A DNA stretch of 64,000 nt, from assembly GCA_949825065.1 (NCBI GenBank), contig OX463854.1, positions 11,197,112-11,261,111 on the forward strand, written 5' to 3'. Source of the DNA: Odontocerum albicorne. Lineage: Eukaryota; Arthropoda; Insecta; Trichoptera; Odontoceridae. The position numbers and the translations under genes were made by a program. The notes below the pieces were generated by a model, which was not told where the DNA came from, made no database searches, and saw only the letters and a list, made by a program, of their open reading frames with translations. Shown one piece after another: positions 33,470-44,719 of this stretch (position 1 is its first letter; every line of letters starts with the position of its first letter).

Positions 33470-34110
33470 TGATAAACAATATACGTACATACATAACATC
33501 GCACCGTTTCCCTACTGGGGTAGATAAAGAGAACAGAGCGTCAGAATTTCATGTTTTGAAACCCACATATTTTACTTCTTCCAGATCCATACAGCTTCAA
33601 CGATTTCTCTTACCTCTTAACTTTCCTTCTATCAAAATATCATTATCTTGATCCAACCATACTTTCCTTAGTCTTTCCTCGACCACATCTCCCACCCATA
33701 TTTGCACTTTGTATTTGTTTTGTAAATATTTCTTCATTAATTCGTTTCACGTTCTTAAACCATCTATCTCCGAATGCTCTTCTTCATTCCTCAACACATC
33801 AGCACATTCATCTTTAGTCACATTCATCTTTAGTCACATCATTCCGTATTCTGTCATGTATTGTCATCCGATATATGATTTCTAAGTATACACAGTTCTA
33901 CAGCATTAACTCAGCTATACTTAGCATTAACTCAGCTAAGTATACGCAATTCTACAGCATTAACTCAGCAACTCAGCTATTTTTCTATTTATCTATAGCA
34001 TTAATTCAGTGTTTTTTTCCAGTACATCCCAGTTTCTCTCCCATACATCGTTGGTACTACAATATTGTTCTGGACTATCATATTATCAGATTTTAATACT
34101 GTCCGGTTTA
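33470..34110 (-). mobile_element. LINE-V fragment, longest minus-strand copy
   Basis: From the 3' terminus ('cgtacatacataacatcgca', 'tttccctactggggtagata') the minus strand continues through the R-P-R-K-T tail ('ctttcctcgaccacatctcc'), the FGHVERM region ('tcattaattcgtttcacg', 'cttaaaccatc') and on to 'ccagtttctctcccatacat' and 'ttgttctggactatcatat' near 34080. An internal local repeat of 'agcattaactcagct' (33898-33975, 3-4 units) interrupts it. Confidence 0.7.
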
Positions 34111-34149
34111 TAGATATATTTGTAGTATTCCAATGACTTTATTTCTATC

Positions 34150-34178
34150 ACTACACACCGTTCAAAATCCCCCTCGTA
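34150..34178. mobile_element. Mariner-like terminus, TA-CGAGGG type
   Basis: On the minus strand 34178-34150 reads TACGAGGGGGATTTTGAACG, a TA followed by a CGAGGG...TTTTGAA inverted-repeat start as I recall for several insect mariners. Only one end is present. It is the best local candidate for the source of the TA-CGAG-TA scars. Confidence 0.4.
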
Positions 34179-34309
34179 TTTATTCCGCATTCTAAGAAAA
34201 TACTTCCTAAATGTCAGAATTGATAAACAATACCGAAAATAAATCCAAATCGAATAGATAAAAACGATATATCTTCAATATAACTTTAATAATAACTAAT
34301 ACCCAAGAA

Positions 34310-34577
34310 GAGAAATGGGAAGACATCGGTTAGTAAAAGCGCATCAGAGATCGCCATCAATTTCCCGGTTTGATGACGCTGCAGCATTTCAGCGATGAAA
34401 CAGTCCGCCGCTGTAACAAAAAAGGAACGAATCACGCGATCACCTCCATCAGAGCGCCCGTTTGAGCGGAAAGAGAGATCGTCTCGTTTGCCACGATTCA
34501 TTTCACTATTTTCAATAACACAGCGAGCGCTGTCGGGATGCGCGGGGCTTACCGTAACATCTCGATGGGTATATAAA
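34310..34577. promoter_or_regulatory. GC-rich island ending in a TATA-like box
   Basis: 34310-34560 is clearly GC-richer than the window and open on both strands (34286-34606 minus, 34395-34598 plus). TATATAAAA at 34568-34576 follows on the plus strand, about 180 bp before the kinase-like segment. It could be a promoter or an unrecognised exon. I see no motif that decides. Confidence 0.2.
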
Positions 34578-34744
34578 ATCAGATTGGAAAAATGTTGACA
34601 TTTCAACGTTTAGTTTATTCCTCTTATTTTGGTGTATATTTAAAGATGAATTTTTCTCATATTGTGCTTTTCGAATTTTTCTTTATGAAATTAATTCAGT
34701 TTTTATTGTATTGTATTATGTATTTGTTCATCACGATCTCGTTA

Positions 34745-35075
34745 GTTTACTAGCAGGTGCATCATTTGGAGGTAAGGTTGACTTTTGGTCTGTTGGGATG
34801 GTATTGCAACCCTTATTTTATGGTTCTCACTTGCCAAGCCTCTTAATGTCAAGAACTCTTTCTATCTCCAACGATCCATGCTACATGGATTTCCCACTTG
34901 TTAGCGTCAATTTAGATAGTTTTAAAATCTCCCTTACAGAAATCTTAAAAGCTGAGACGCTGACTTCCACAGTTCATTTTGTATCACAGATCTTCTCTTA
35001 CAGAACATCCTTTACAATCCGGCTCAGCAGAGGAAACGCTGTCTTCATTATTTGAGTATGGAAAATGCTAATTGC
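34745..35075 (+). pseudogene. Protein-kinase-like C-lobe fragment
   Basis: The frame at 34757-35000 reads GASFGGKVDFWSVGMVL followed by FYGSHLP. The D-x-W-S-x-G pattern is the kinase subdomain IX signature (after an expected A-P-E block, not seen). Further on, after a one-base frame change near 34995, the sequence reads LLLQNILYNPAQQRKRC and LHYLSMEN, like subdomain XI (N-P-A-x-R). An AG preceded by pyrimidines (ttagtttactagcag, 34742-34756) could be a splice acceptor. The frame change and lack of other exons suggest a retrocopy or exon remnant. Which kinase it came from is not known. Confidence 0.4.
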
Positions 35076-35114
35076 ATTTTAGTATGATTCAGGATGCTCT
35101 TTAATCGATCACCA

Positions 35115-35345
35115 TGTCCATCTAGAATTAATGAATATTGCAAACAGAATTGACGACATTCAGAATAGATTAAGTACAGCTTCTCGGGGGTCGTGAGTGT
35201 TTGCTCTTCTTGAGTGAGTATATAATCACGATCTTACGCTTAAATTCAAAATGTTGGTCTATACAGCTGTAGTAATACTATATCTGATATATGGGAGCGA
35301 ATCATGGGTTTCCTACAGACTAAACATTTGGACACTCGATAAATG
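35115..35345 (+). pseudogene. LINE RT tail fragment
   Basis: With two stops removed the frame reads DDIQNRLSTASRGS, NHDLTLKFKMLVYTAVVI and LYLIYGSESWVSY. The K-x-x-V-Y-x-A-V-V-x-x-x-L-L-Y-G-x-E-x-W block is a standard landmark downstream of the RT domain in several insect LINEs. It lies directly after the kinase-like fragment and is a different family from LINE-V. Confidence 0.65.
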
Positions 35346-35825
35346 CAGCAGAAATATCTGATGAAAATAATAAAGATTCGACTGTACTATAGAGTGTCAA
35401 ATAATGAACAAATTATAAAGGGCAAATCCTTGCAGCATCGAGATTCTGGAGTCGCGTGTTTCTCTGCGCTGGTATGAACACGTAGCTTGTATACTTGTGC
35501 CTTAATATAGCCTCACAAGAAATATCCTGGTGTTTAGTAGCTGTTAAACATGAATTATTTGAGCTAATGCTGCGAAATAACGCTAAATAAATTACTAGGT
35601 GAATTATTGTATAGGTTATTATTAATATCTTTACACTTAATAAATAAAAACATATATTATGCACAAGAGTTTTAGTGCCGACATTGATGAATAAGAGTGA
35701 AACATGAATGGACAAGTTAAGCAAAAGAATCTTATATATGCGTTAGAAATAATTGCGTCGATAAGAGTATACTGTGTATTGACGTATGACAGAAATATAA
35801 AAGAAGTAGATATAAAAAACAAATA
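35346..35825. other. No gene seen
   Basis: Frames on both strands (35413-35724, 35637-35822) have no recognisable motif. Confidence 0.35.
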
Positions 35826-36125
35826 TGAAGTTGTGGCCTTTGTGCTGAGTAGGGTGGAAAAGAGCGAACACAGGTGGTTTGGACATGTAGAAAGAATGAG
35901 TATTCATTGTTCAGATTGTATATTCGTTTAGTCCATATTGAGTTATCCATTCTTTCTAACAGAAAATGAATGAAAAAAGTAAAAAGAAGAAACTATAAAA
36001 CTAAAGGAACTGTTAAAAAATGAATGGATGTAGAGGGCACATTATTATTTATGTACTGACTGGAAATTTTGATGTTCTATACTTTCTACGTACCCCGACA
36101 GAGAAATTACGTGACTGTTTATATA
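35826..36125 (+). mobile_element. LINE-V fragments
   Basis: The open frame ending at 35931 contains EKSEHRWFGHVERM, the LINE-V landmark. Degenerate tail and 3' end sequence ('aaaaaatgaatggatgtagag', 'ctacgtaccccgacagagaa') follow to about 36125. Confidence 0.6.
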
Positions 36126-36424
36126 GGGGTTAACAGAATATTTTCGGTTTTAATTGGAGCATTTTGGCTTTGATCTGTTATCTAAAAATGTTACCAAGAG
36201 ATGGAAAAAAAATCGAGCTAGTCAGAGAAAACAGTAGATACATCTATTGGAAAAACTTGTACCCAGTACCGCGGATATTTGATGGAAGGACGATAGTACT
36301 TTGGGCATGTGTTTAATGTTTTTCTAGTAAATAACCATTAGAAACAATGTACTTTTCTTTTTAAAGAAAAAAAATATTATAAAATATAATGGAGTTCCAC
36401 CAAGAATTGACAGTCGATGATATT

Positions 36425-36545
36425 TATTTATTTCACTATTTTATGTACATAGATCATAACACATCCAGCGGGTTTATTGCTACACTGAGATTTCTTTCAA
36501 CCAACCAGATCATTTTGGATACATTTAACCGTTTTAATCCATGAC
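36425..36545 (-). mobile_element. SINE-C tail
   Basis: The minus strand reads 'gatctggttggttgaaagaa', 'gtagcaataaacccgctgg', ending 'gaaataaataaat'. Confidence 0.6.
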
Positions 36546-37290
36546 GAATTTTACAAACAATGTATATATCCATTCAAATTTAGGTAAAAAAAAAACAAGT
36601 AAATGTCTAATCTTTATCATAATGGTAGAACGAGAAGAAAGCAATCGTTCAAAGATAAGGAAGGGAATTATACGAAATTTAAGATGAAAGGATACTCTGA
36701 GTAATCTCATATTTTTTTCAATTCTCTCTCAACGTAAATAAGAATGGTGCACATCAGATAAATCTTGTAAGTTCATTCCAGTCACGCTGAGTAAACCGCA
36801 ATGCAAGATGTGGCATGATATATTAATATGCAAAGAAGACTCTAATCGCCTGATCGAAGAGAACATCTATGTTCTGAAAGAAGCTAAATTTTAATCGCAT
36901 TTAAGAGAAGAATTGAGATTGTAAAACAAATAAAATAATGTCGACAAAATGTGAAAGTTCTTGATGATATTCATGTAAAACGTAAAAATGTATTCTACCT
37001 TAGAACAAAAGCACCCAGTATACCATAAAGAGACAAAACGCATCTCACGATTTGAGAAAGTGCATCTCGCTACTGGCCATCCAAGCTAACTGCGCCGCCT
37101 AATGACAGCATTAGACACCCCTCGGTGCTCCCAGCGTGACGTGTCCTCACCCCAGTGTCCTTTGAACTCAATAGCTATAGAAACTCCAGATGCATTCAAC
37201 TACAATTTTTCAAACCTACCCTTTAAAAAGTTATTGTCATCTGTGGACAATATTTCTCCTTGGAAAAAAAGTGACTTTTTTTACGAGGAA
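36546..37290. other. Mostly empty; unassigned frame at 37102-37290
   Basis: 37102-37350 (+) is open with a GC-richer first half and reads CSQRDVSSPQCPLNSIAIET and FNYNFSNLPFKKLLSSVDNI. I do not recognise it. The end runs into LINE-V sequence, so at most the first 60 codons could be a real exon or transposon remnant. Confidence 0.25.
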
Positions 37291-37294
37291 CTTT

Positions 37295-37545
37295 ATATAC
37301 ATACATACCATTACACCATTTTCCTGTCTGAGTACACAGAGGGTAAATAGCGTCCATGGAATAAATAAATGAAGAAATACTAACTATGATAAAAAATATA
37401 CAGTGAAAATTTTGAGTGAAATACGTGGTAGAGGAAAACCAAGAAAAGAATCATAATTTGAAAGAAGGAAATACGAGGGTCGATATTTTGAAAATTGTAA
37501 AACATTTTTGAATACATACGTAAACTATAATACATCATACTCGTA
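37295..37545. mobile_element. Two LINE-V pieces head to head, plus a mariner-like end
   Basis: 37297-37340 is a minus-oriented 3' terminus ('acatacataccattacacca'). 37350-37470 is plus-oriented tail coding ('atggaataaataaatgaag', 'gtagaggaaaaccaag'). At 37472 the LINE gives way to TACGAGGGTCGATATTTTGA, a CGAGGG-type mariner-like end. A TACTCGTA octamer lies at 37538. Confidence 0.5.
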
Positions 37546-38599
37546 CATACCCTTAAAAATCCTGCAAATGGCATTAGACTACTCCAAGCTCACTTGTATT
37601 TTAATCCATCTAAGGAAATTCAGAATAAAACAACAATGGGTATTTTAAGCACCCGTCAATTTGTTAAAGCACCTTATAAGTGTTTTCAGTAATGAATGTG
37701 TTAATGATACATGAATATTTTTATACTTACAGTTAGAAATAAATATACACTTTTTACATCCCGGGCCCGGCTGGAAAGAAGGGGTGTGTAATTATTATGA
37801 ATAAACAAATTTAAATTAAAACCACACAAAAAAAAATCTAAACATATAATATTGTCGAAACATTTTTTAGATAATACAGCCCTAAATGGCTAGAATATAA
37901 AGTTGAGATTTTTCTAATAACTATAAACACAGCGTGTACTTGGTTTCTAAAGTTGTATTTTTACTCGCTTGAAAGTTCATCCATTGTCCAAGGATCTCGG
38001 CTCCCGGTATAACTACCGTGATTAATGATTCTTTAAGAAATCGCTTCCTTTCATCCTCTTACACAAATGTATCCTGAACATAAATGCTAGGAGATGAATA
38101 TAAAATCTTCCATGCGACGTTACTAACTACCTAGGAAATAAAAAAACATATTATAAATGCGACGGGTGATAGATAATGTTATAAAGTAATAACTTGTGAA
38201 TAAATATTTATTCTACATGTCTCATATAGTTTCTTTAACAGCCGGATGTTCAAAATACTCATCTGTGACAAATCCTCATGAGTACATAGACCGATGGATC
38301 ACATCCAGTCTTCATTGGTCATTCCTCAACGGTGTGTTTACAAGTCAGCATCGCTTCATTTTAACACGATGAATGTCAATTAAACACCATATGTTAAGTA
38401 AAGTTCACGCGGCGTAAGGAAAGAATCTGTCAATGTATTGTACTATAGCGTAGGTACACAGAGCGTGTGATTGTGTTAGTCAACTCCTGTGTGCTGATTG
38501 GTCAGTTTCTAGTATTAGTGTGTCATCGTGTCAAAAAAATAGTGTCACCATGATCGAATGGTATGTTGGTTCTAGAAATGTATAGTTTACATTGAATAC
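37546..38599. other. No gene seen
   Basis: AT-rich, unassigned. 38390-38560 is GC-richer but has no motif. Confidence 0.35.
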
Positions 38600-38795
38600 A
38601 GTGGATCAATTAGTAATAGAAAAAGTTTCTTTGATAAACTCTGAAGAGTGGAGCAGACTATGTAGCCACGTGAAAGATAGAGTCGGAATATTGGGAAAGA
38701 GAAATCATGTTTGACCGTGTAAGTTAAAACCGCAATTTCATAATAAGTTAAAGTGAAGCAAGTGATAGTGATTCATCATCAGACTGTGAATAATT
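38600..38795 (+). pseudogene. Possible DDE transposase C-terminus
   Basis: The frame from 38600 reads VDQLVIEKVSLINSEEWSR, LCSHVKDRV, GILGKRNHV and a stop. Another frame ends SDSDSSSDCE with TAA at about 38791. An (E/D)EW..C..HVK segment followed by a Ser/Asp-rich C-terminus is the usual end of a family of insect DDE-type transposases. No TIRs were found, so the family is open. Confidence 0.4.
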
Positions 38796-39139
38796 TAATT
38801 TGTGAAATAAAATTAGACTGTTTTTTTTCTAAATTTACTTATGTATAATAAATTAAGTTCTTTATGTATTTTTATGTTTATGGTAATAAAATTTATATAC
38901 TGTGTTTCTTAACCAATGCGTTTCTAAAAAAAACAAATAAACATTTATGTTTCTTTAAAATTTTAATAAAGCACGCGTTTTTTTTTAAATAGGCAATGCT
39001 CCCTAACTAGGATTATTCGTGCCACCAAATTAAAATCACTTTGCAATTATAGGAGTCAATATAGTAAAACTAATTAAAAAATATATAAATTCTAGACACT
39101 TGAAAATTTCAACTGAATAAGCTTCAAAATTTAAACTAC

Positions 39140-39245
39140 TTCTCTTTAATGGCAAATATATTTTACGCCTATATTTCGGGGGGTTTAAGAATAGCTATGA
39201 CTTTGATCATATTATATATATGTATATACGAGTATTATTTGAAAA
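39140..39245 (+). mobile_element. SINE-A middle/tail fragment
   Basis: 'tttacgcctatatttcgggggg' and 'gaatagctatgactttgatcata' match the SINE-A middle module. The octamer at 39227 interrupts its AT-rich part. Confidence 0.55.
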
Positions 39246-39749
39246 AAAAATTGATTATTTTATATAAAAATACTTCCATATTCTAAAGAACCCTTTTCTC
39301 AAAAGATAAGCTAAATTCCAATTTTTTTAAATAAAAATTGGCCAATATAATTTTAAAAGCATTACCAATTTCCCGTTTCTGCTTATGTAGGTATAATATG
39401 GAGGTGTACATTTTTTGTTCTCGTTTACTTTTTACCGATACGCGTGCAAATGTGAATGCATGCATTAAAATTGTACGTGTGTTGGAAATTGAAGAAGAGT
39501 ATGCGACTGATACTGATACGTAATTGAGGATTCAATATGCATAAAAATGCGGTTTTACGCATAAACGTAAAACAATAACGCACAACGAATTTTGATGAGA
39601 TTGGCACAGTAAATGTATAAATACAGGCAGTTAAAGGGACCTTTTTTTGTAATTCATTTAATATTTATCCTAAGAAAAAAATAAGCTCAAACAATGCGAT
39701 ATAAATGAGTGCTCTGAAAGGAATGAGAAATTGTATTATTAGAGTTGAA
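39246..39749. other. No gene seen
   Basis: Overlapping short frames on both strands at 39283-39607 show no motif. Confidence 0.35.
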
Positions 39750-40065
39750 TATAAACTAAAAAGATATGTGTGAAATAGGGTGGAAAAAAGCACGTACAAG
39801 TTGTTTGTACATGTCGAACGGATGGGTGACAAAAAACTGACAAAAGAAATTAACAATGCAAGTGTGCATGGTGTCGTGATAAAGGACCAGTTGTACCAAG
39901 TGGACAATATTTTGAAAGATAGAAAGAAGTAAGTGACAGAAATAACTGTATGAGAAGATGTATGGATGGGGAGGAGGCGAAGGAAGTATTTTGGGGTAGT
40001 GAAATTAAGTACTGTTTTCTTTTCGCCTACCCCAACAGAGAAATGGCGTGATGTAAATATGAATA
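39750..40065 (+). mobile_element. LINE-V tail and 3' end
   Basis: The plus strand reads, with shifts, LFVHVERMGDKKLTKEINN and R-rich continuation, then 'agaagatgtatggatgggga' (RRCMDGEEAKEV) and the 3' end 'cgcctaccccaacagagaaa', 'ggcgtgatgtaaatatg'. It ends near 40065. Confidence 0.7.
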
Positions 40066-40769
40066 AGTATCATTTTTTAGAATGTTTTTGTCTTCTTCCA
40101 GATATTACATTTTAGTATTTGAAATACATTTCTGCTACAAGGTTTGTAATCCCTTTTTTCATCCATGTTAACATTACTTAATTGTATTGGTTAATCGAGA
40201 AAAGGGAACATATTTACATGCTTCGTCGGGATGTTTGTAACTTTGTTGACGATAGAGCCTATTGACTTTATTGTAACTTTGTTGACGAAAGTGCCTTGTT
40301 GACGATTTAAGTGATTACTAGCCAAAAAGATATAAAATAAAAACTCGTGATAGAAGGAAAACAAAATAAACTTCTTACATTCTCAGAAAATATTCCATTT
40401 TTCTTTTAATTATTTCGTAGATAACCTGTCGTATTCCACAAGTTGCTGGATGATATGTATGTTATCATCGATGCACCGCGCAATCCGATGTATCTTCAGG
40501 CTGCAACATAATTTTTTATTTAACACTTTAAAATGTTTCGATCCTTCTGTTTTTTTTAAGTAATTTTGCTATCGCAGTTCTTCGTCTTTTATTTTACAGA
40601 ATTCGGGTTGATAAAAAAATAAAGAGAACTTGTAACTTTCCCATCTTTTTTCCTCACGTTTGTGACTCTGTATGTGAAATATATTTCAGTTTCCAGCCAT
40701 ATTGGATGGGCGGTTTGCGTTTGACAGGCATGTATTTACTATGCATTTTGGAACGTTTGAGATTTTATA
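40066..40769. other. No gene seen
   Basis: AT-rich. A local repeat of 'gtaactttgttgacga' (40238-40290) is the only structure noted. Confidence 0.4.
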
Positions 40770-41010
40770 ATTTAAAAAATGACTTATTATTGGTTCAAAC
40801 GTTCTCAAAAGGGTCATGAAGTCGTATAATATGACAAGATGGATGAGCGTCCTAGCATATCAACGGCCGATGAAAATATGAAGAACAAAAAGTAATATTG
40901 TGCTTAGTAATCGTCGGATGACTTTAAAGGATGCTGCTAAGGAAGTTGGTATCTCATACGCTTCATATTTTTCAACGAGATCTATTTTTACCAACGTTAT
41001 GGGCATGAAA
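40770..41010 (+). pseudogene. Mariner-type transposase relic (second HTH)
   Basis: Joined across shifts the plus strand gives YWFKRSQKGHEVV, DERPSISTADENM, then VLSNRRMTLKDAAKEVGISY and FTNVMGMKQV. This corresponds to the linker and second helix-turn-helix of mariner-like transposases (DxRPGRPSTS..ENI..V..VLxNRRxTxRExAEEVGIS..S..xILTDxLGMKR). The catalytic domain is absent. It is a different lineage from the relic at 27.4 kb. Confidence 0.7.
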
Positions 41011-41419
41011 CAAGTGGTGGAGTATATATATGTGATAAATAGTATCATTATATAGTATTTAAATCTATACATAAGTCCATATCCCATGAGCGTGATGCCA
41101 ATGTCCTGCACTTAGCTCCGGCTAGCAGTAATTTCCTGACTTTGGAAGTTGAGGCTATAGCCGGTGAAATTTTGCATAATTTATGAGTCTCGGCTACGGA
41201 CAAGCATCGCCGGCTTTTGCTTTGATGCAATGAATGTAATCACATGTCGTATTAATTAATGTTTAAATCATTGTCATGACAACTTTCCAATATAAAACTA
41301 TTTTCTACCATTTAATAATTACAGTTAACTCATTCAATAGTTAAAATAATTTATGACGTTACGTCTCGACCCACGAAAGCCTAGTTTCGGCCCACGAAAA
41401 TTATAAATGTAGAAAAGTG
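41011..41419. other. No gene seen
   Basis: Short frames without motif. A tandem-like 'cgacccacgaaagcctagttt / cggcccacgaaaatta' pair lies at 41368-41402. Confidence 0.35.
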
Positions 41420-42190
41420 ACTTTCTTGTCTCGAACATCCTTCGACTCTTCTACATCATGGTACATTCTCATATAACTTCTACGACTTATATGACATTCA
41501 ATGTTTTCTTCTTTTAAAATATAATTTACTTGATCCAACCATACCTTCCTTGGTCTTTCTCTACCACGCCTTCCACTTACATTGTTAGTCTTTCTTTATT
41601 TACTCATTATACATAATAAGGTGCACGAACATGCGGTAACGTAATGGGCTTCCGTGTGGAAGGTCGCTGGTTCGATCCCCGCGCTGTACTGTTCCCCTCG
41701 AATTGCACAGGCATTTTTTTCCGCCATCCGTCATATCTGTTCTTCCAAAAGGGAGAAAAAGGAAACATACAGATGTGCTCCGATCGTCTCACTTCGGCGT
41801 GCCATCAGATCCAGTGCAGCGCTGTAGCCGTGAATTTTCTAGTGTGCAACGGCTCACTCCCTTAGAGAAAATAAAGAGAGAAAAAAACTCTACACCACGG
41901 GTTTGCTTTGCAACTGAATATACGTCTTGACAACGAGGCCCAACAATGATGACGATGACTCGTTTCACGTATCTACACCATCTTAAATTACTCTTTTTCA
42001 TATTAAGTTCTCATTCATCCCTAATAACTTCATTCCGTATTATGTCATTAATTGTCCCCCCATATATTCTTCCAGGTTCACACGTTCGTTCAGAATTCAT
42101 TCCGCATCCACGTTTCACTCCCATACTTTCTTATCGGTACTTAAATACTATTGTGGACTATCATATAGGTAGATTTTGATACTGCCCGGT
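41420..42190 (-). mobile_element. LINE-V copy interrupted by SINE-A
   Basis: Minus-strand LINE-V at 41420-41625 ('cttgatccaaccataccttc', 'cttggtctttctctaccacg') resumes at 41955-42190 ('gactcgtttcacgtatctac', 'tcattccgtattatgtcatt', 'cacgtttcactcccatac', 'ctattgtggactatcatat'). The SINE in between is therefore younger. Confidence 0.75.
41628..41950 (+). mobile_element. SINE-A copy, near full length, nested in LINE-V
   Basis: Box B GGTTCGATCC at 41669-41678 is a perfect match to the tRNA B-box consensus in this family. The body is 'gatcgtctcacttcggcgtg', 'gtgtgcaacggctcac', and the 3' end 'cttgacaacgaggccc'. It is the best-preserved head of the family. Three frames on both strands here are shadows of the SINE. 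Confidence 0.8.
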
Positions 42191-43089
42191 TCGAGTGTGT
42201 AGGTTTTTGTGCCCAATTTACTTAGTTTCTACTACTTAAAGTCGAAATGAAATTAAAACATGAAATAATGTCATATGCTTGCAAATATAACATAAAACTT
42301 TTTAATCTCTGCAGGTTATATTATGTACAACGGAAGTTTAATATACTAAAAACTAATTTAACATTCATATGTTTGCATATAGCTTTATGTATATGGTAAT
42401 TCCAAAGTATCTACGGTTACCATGACTTAAAATATAATCATTACAAATAATGAAAAAGAGAAAATTCTCTTTGAAAATTGAAACTATCTTCATGGTTCAT
42501 ATACGCCATTTTCCTAGATTGCCGTCATATAAAATAGCGGATATTAAATTAAAAGCCAGGATAATGACATTTTTTATGCACCACTCAGTGCCTTGATGTT
42601 CCTTCAAATTAGCTGGATGCGCATTTTAAAGTGGAATTAATTTTTCACTTTTATGACCATAAGGCTTGGAGCCGGTAGTTTTATTGAATGGAGCGTGGAA
42701 CATTTGTGGAAATGGAAAATGCAGCCAACGCTAGTGCTGGTAACAAACTGTTGGATTTGTAGAAAAGCAAAGGGCAATTTTGTTGAAATAACGCATTTGA
42801 AAACAAAAATTTGCAGTGAAAAATTCAAGTGAGATATTTTTATTCGTTTTTCGTATTCGAATAAACTATCGCCAGATTTTTTTGTACAACAATATAAAAA
42901 TACTAATAAAGACAAACAAATATATTAAATAAAAAACATATTTTAGTAAGAAGGCATACATGCGGTTCCCTAACCGGTTTTACTTAGATGCGTTTTCATC
43001 TGAATTTGTTGTTATCCAGGCGTTTATTCGTTGTCTATTTGACTTATGTTGGGGAAATAGATGATATGAAACAGCGCTATATCAATGAC
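42191..43089. other. No gene recognised
   Basis: A 92-codon minus-strand frame (42637-42915) has no recognisable motif. Remainder AT-rich. Confidence 0.35.
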
Positions 43090-43312
43090 TAGTTCAATTA
43101 TTAAGGTTTTTTTTTATTGTATTTAACTTTATTGTAAACAGACTGGGGTTACTATTGGCACATCCATATGGTAAACTTTTTCAAACAAGTAGAAATATAT
43201 TAAATAAGTCTAAAGTAAAAAAACAGGCTTAAAACATTTATTTTTAAATTAGGCACTAACAAAAATCGAACCCGTTGCCCTCGGGTTTGAAGAGAGGTGG
43301 CATGGAGGTCGT
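43090..43312 (-). mobile_element. SINE-C-like copy, minus strand
   Basis: The minus strand shows a tRNA-like head ('acgacctccatgccacctct', box B GGGTTCGATTT near 43267-43277), an A-rich linker and a diverged tail ('gccaatagtaaccccagtct', 'tttacaataaag'). Confidence 0.6.
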
Positions 43313-44189
43313 GTATGTTATACATTATCGTAACTTAATTACGTTGTACATCGTTAAACATGCTTACGTTGTACATCGTTAAACCACCCTACTACCAAAT
43401 CTATCCTAAACCCGACCAGCCTCAAGTGTCATGACTAACCCTCAGGAGCACGATCTGTAGACTGTCCGTTGAACACATCCCGGTAGACGAAACGCTAGAC
43501 AAGTAGTAATCAAAATAGCTTCCGCAGCGGAACAAAAACAAAATCATCCACAAAACATCTAACATGAATTTTCACAGTGCTTGAAGGAACGAACGGGAAG
43601 GAAATTCAAAAGAAGCATTAAAACCTGAAAACCTGAAAAGTAATATCTTGCACATACCATACACCACTTTAAAAAATACAAAAGATCACATTAAATAATT
43701 TGTGGAAAATTGTAAGGCCCCGGAAGAAGACATATCAACAAAAATTTGCTTGAGACACGGTACGGCACGATGAATGTAAATAATTCTCAGCTCAATACTT
43801 TTTCAAAAACAAACTTAATATTTATTTAACAGTTCATTGTGTGTAACCAGTAAAGATGAGTAAAGGAGGCTACTTGGGTGCACTATTTATTCATAATATA
43901 TGTATATTTTTTTTGAAATTCAAGAAAAAGAGAAGAATAGTTGAAGAGAGAGAAAAAATCGAGGTTGAAACATGTAATATTACTTACTTGAAATGAAGCG
44001 TTTAATCAATTCATTTTTAAAACATACCCATAACTATGCGAGTCTAACATTAGTTAGTAACTGGTCCTAGAATCTCACAAATATGCTACGAGTATTGATT
44101 TGAAATTTACATGTTAAGAGTTTTGAACGGGTTTAACTGAAAACAACAATTTCAGAAATTACGAGTATTAAAAAGCAATTGCAAATATA
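43313..44189. other. No gene seen
   Basis: A short direct repeat 'cttacgttgtacatcgttaaa' is near 43340-43385. Octamers at 44087 and 44160. No coding-like frame. Confidence 0.4.
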
Positions 44190-44670
44190 ACGCATAATAT
44201 AGTTGTATACAAGAAAGGATCCGAATAAATTATGTATGTTTGCGTGCACCGAGAATACATGAGCTGACAATGTATGACAGAATGTGAAATTAATTGATTA
44301 AGAATTAGTGTGAACTTAAGGTGTTGAGAAATATGAAGACGAGCACTCTGAGATGGTTGGGGCACGTGGAATAAATGAATGAAGAAAAACTAACAAAATT
44401 AATATATAATGCACATCTGAATGCAAGGCATGATAGAGGAAGATCAAAAAAATTATCGTTGAATTTAGTGGATCAAGTGTATATTTTGAAAAAAAAAAAA
44501 CGTTGAAAGTCTGCGAAATCGTAGGAGATATGTGAGAAAGTGTATGGGCGTCGTGGAAGGATGTGTGTCTAGCTAGAAAAGTGTCTAAATATACAAGTTT
44601 GGCACTTCGTCCTCTCTGCCTACCCATATAGGTAGAGAAATTACATGATGGTATGCATGTATGCACTAAC
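44190..44670 (+). mobile_element. LINE-V copy (tail and 3' end)
   Basis: The plus strand reads, with shifts, TLRWLGHVE, EEKLTKLIYNA, GRSKKLSLNLVDQVYIL, RNRRRYVRKCMGV, then 'cctctctgcctacccatata' and a 'ggtatgcatgtatgcac' terminus near 44665. Minus-strand frames here are shadows. Confidence 0.7.
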
Positions 44671-44719
44671 AATTGTATGTCAAAATTAACAGATTTTTTT
44701 TACATTAATAATTTTTATT

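Noticed and set aside
34286..34606. 106-codon minus-strand frame in the GC island
   Set aside because: No recognisable motif and an open frame on both strands, so it is reported only as a GC-rich island.
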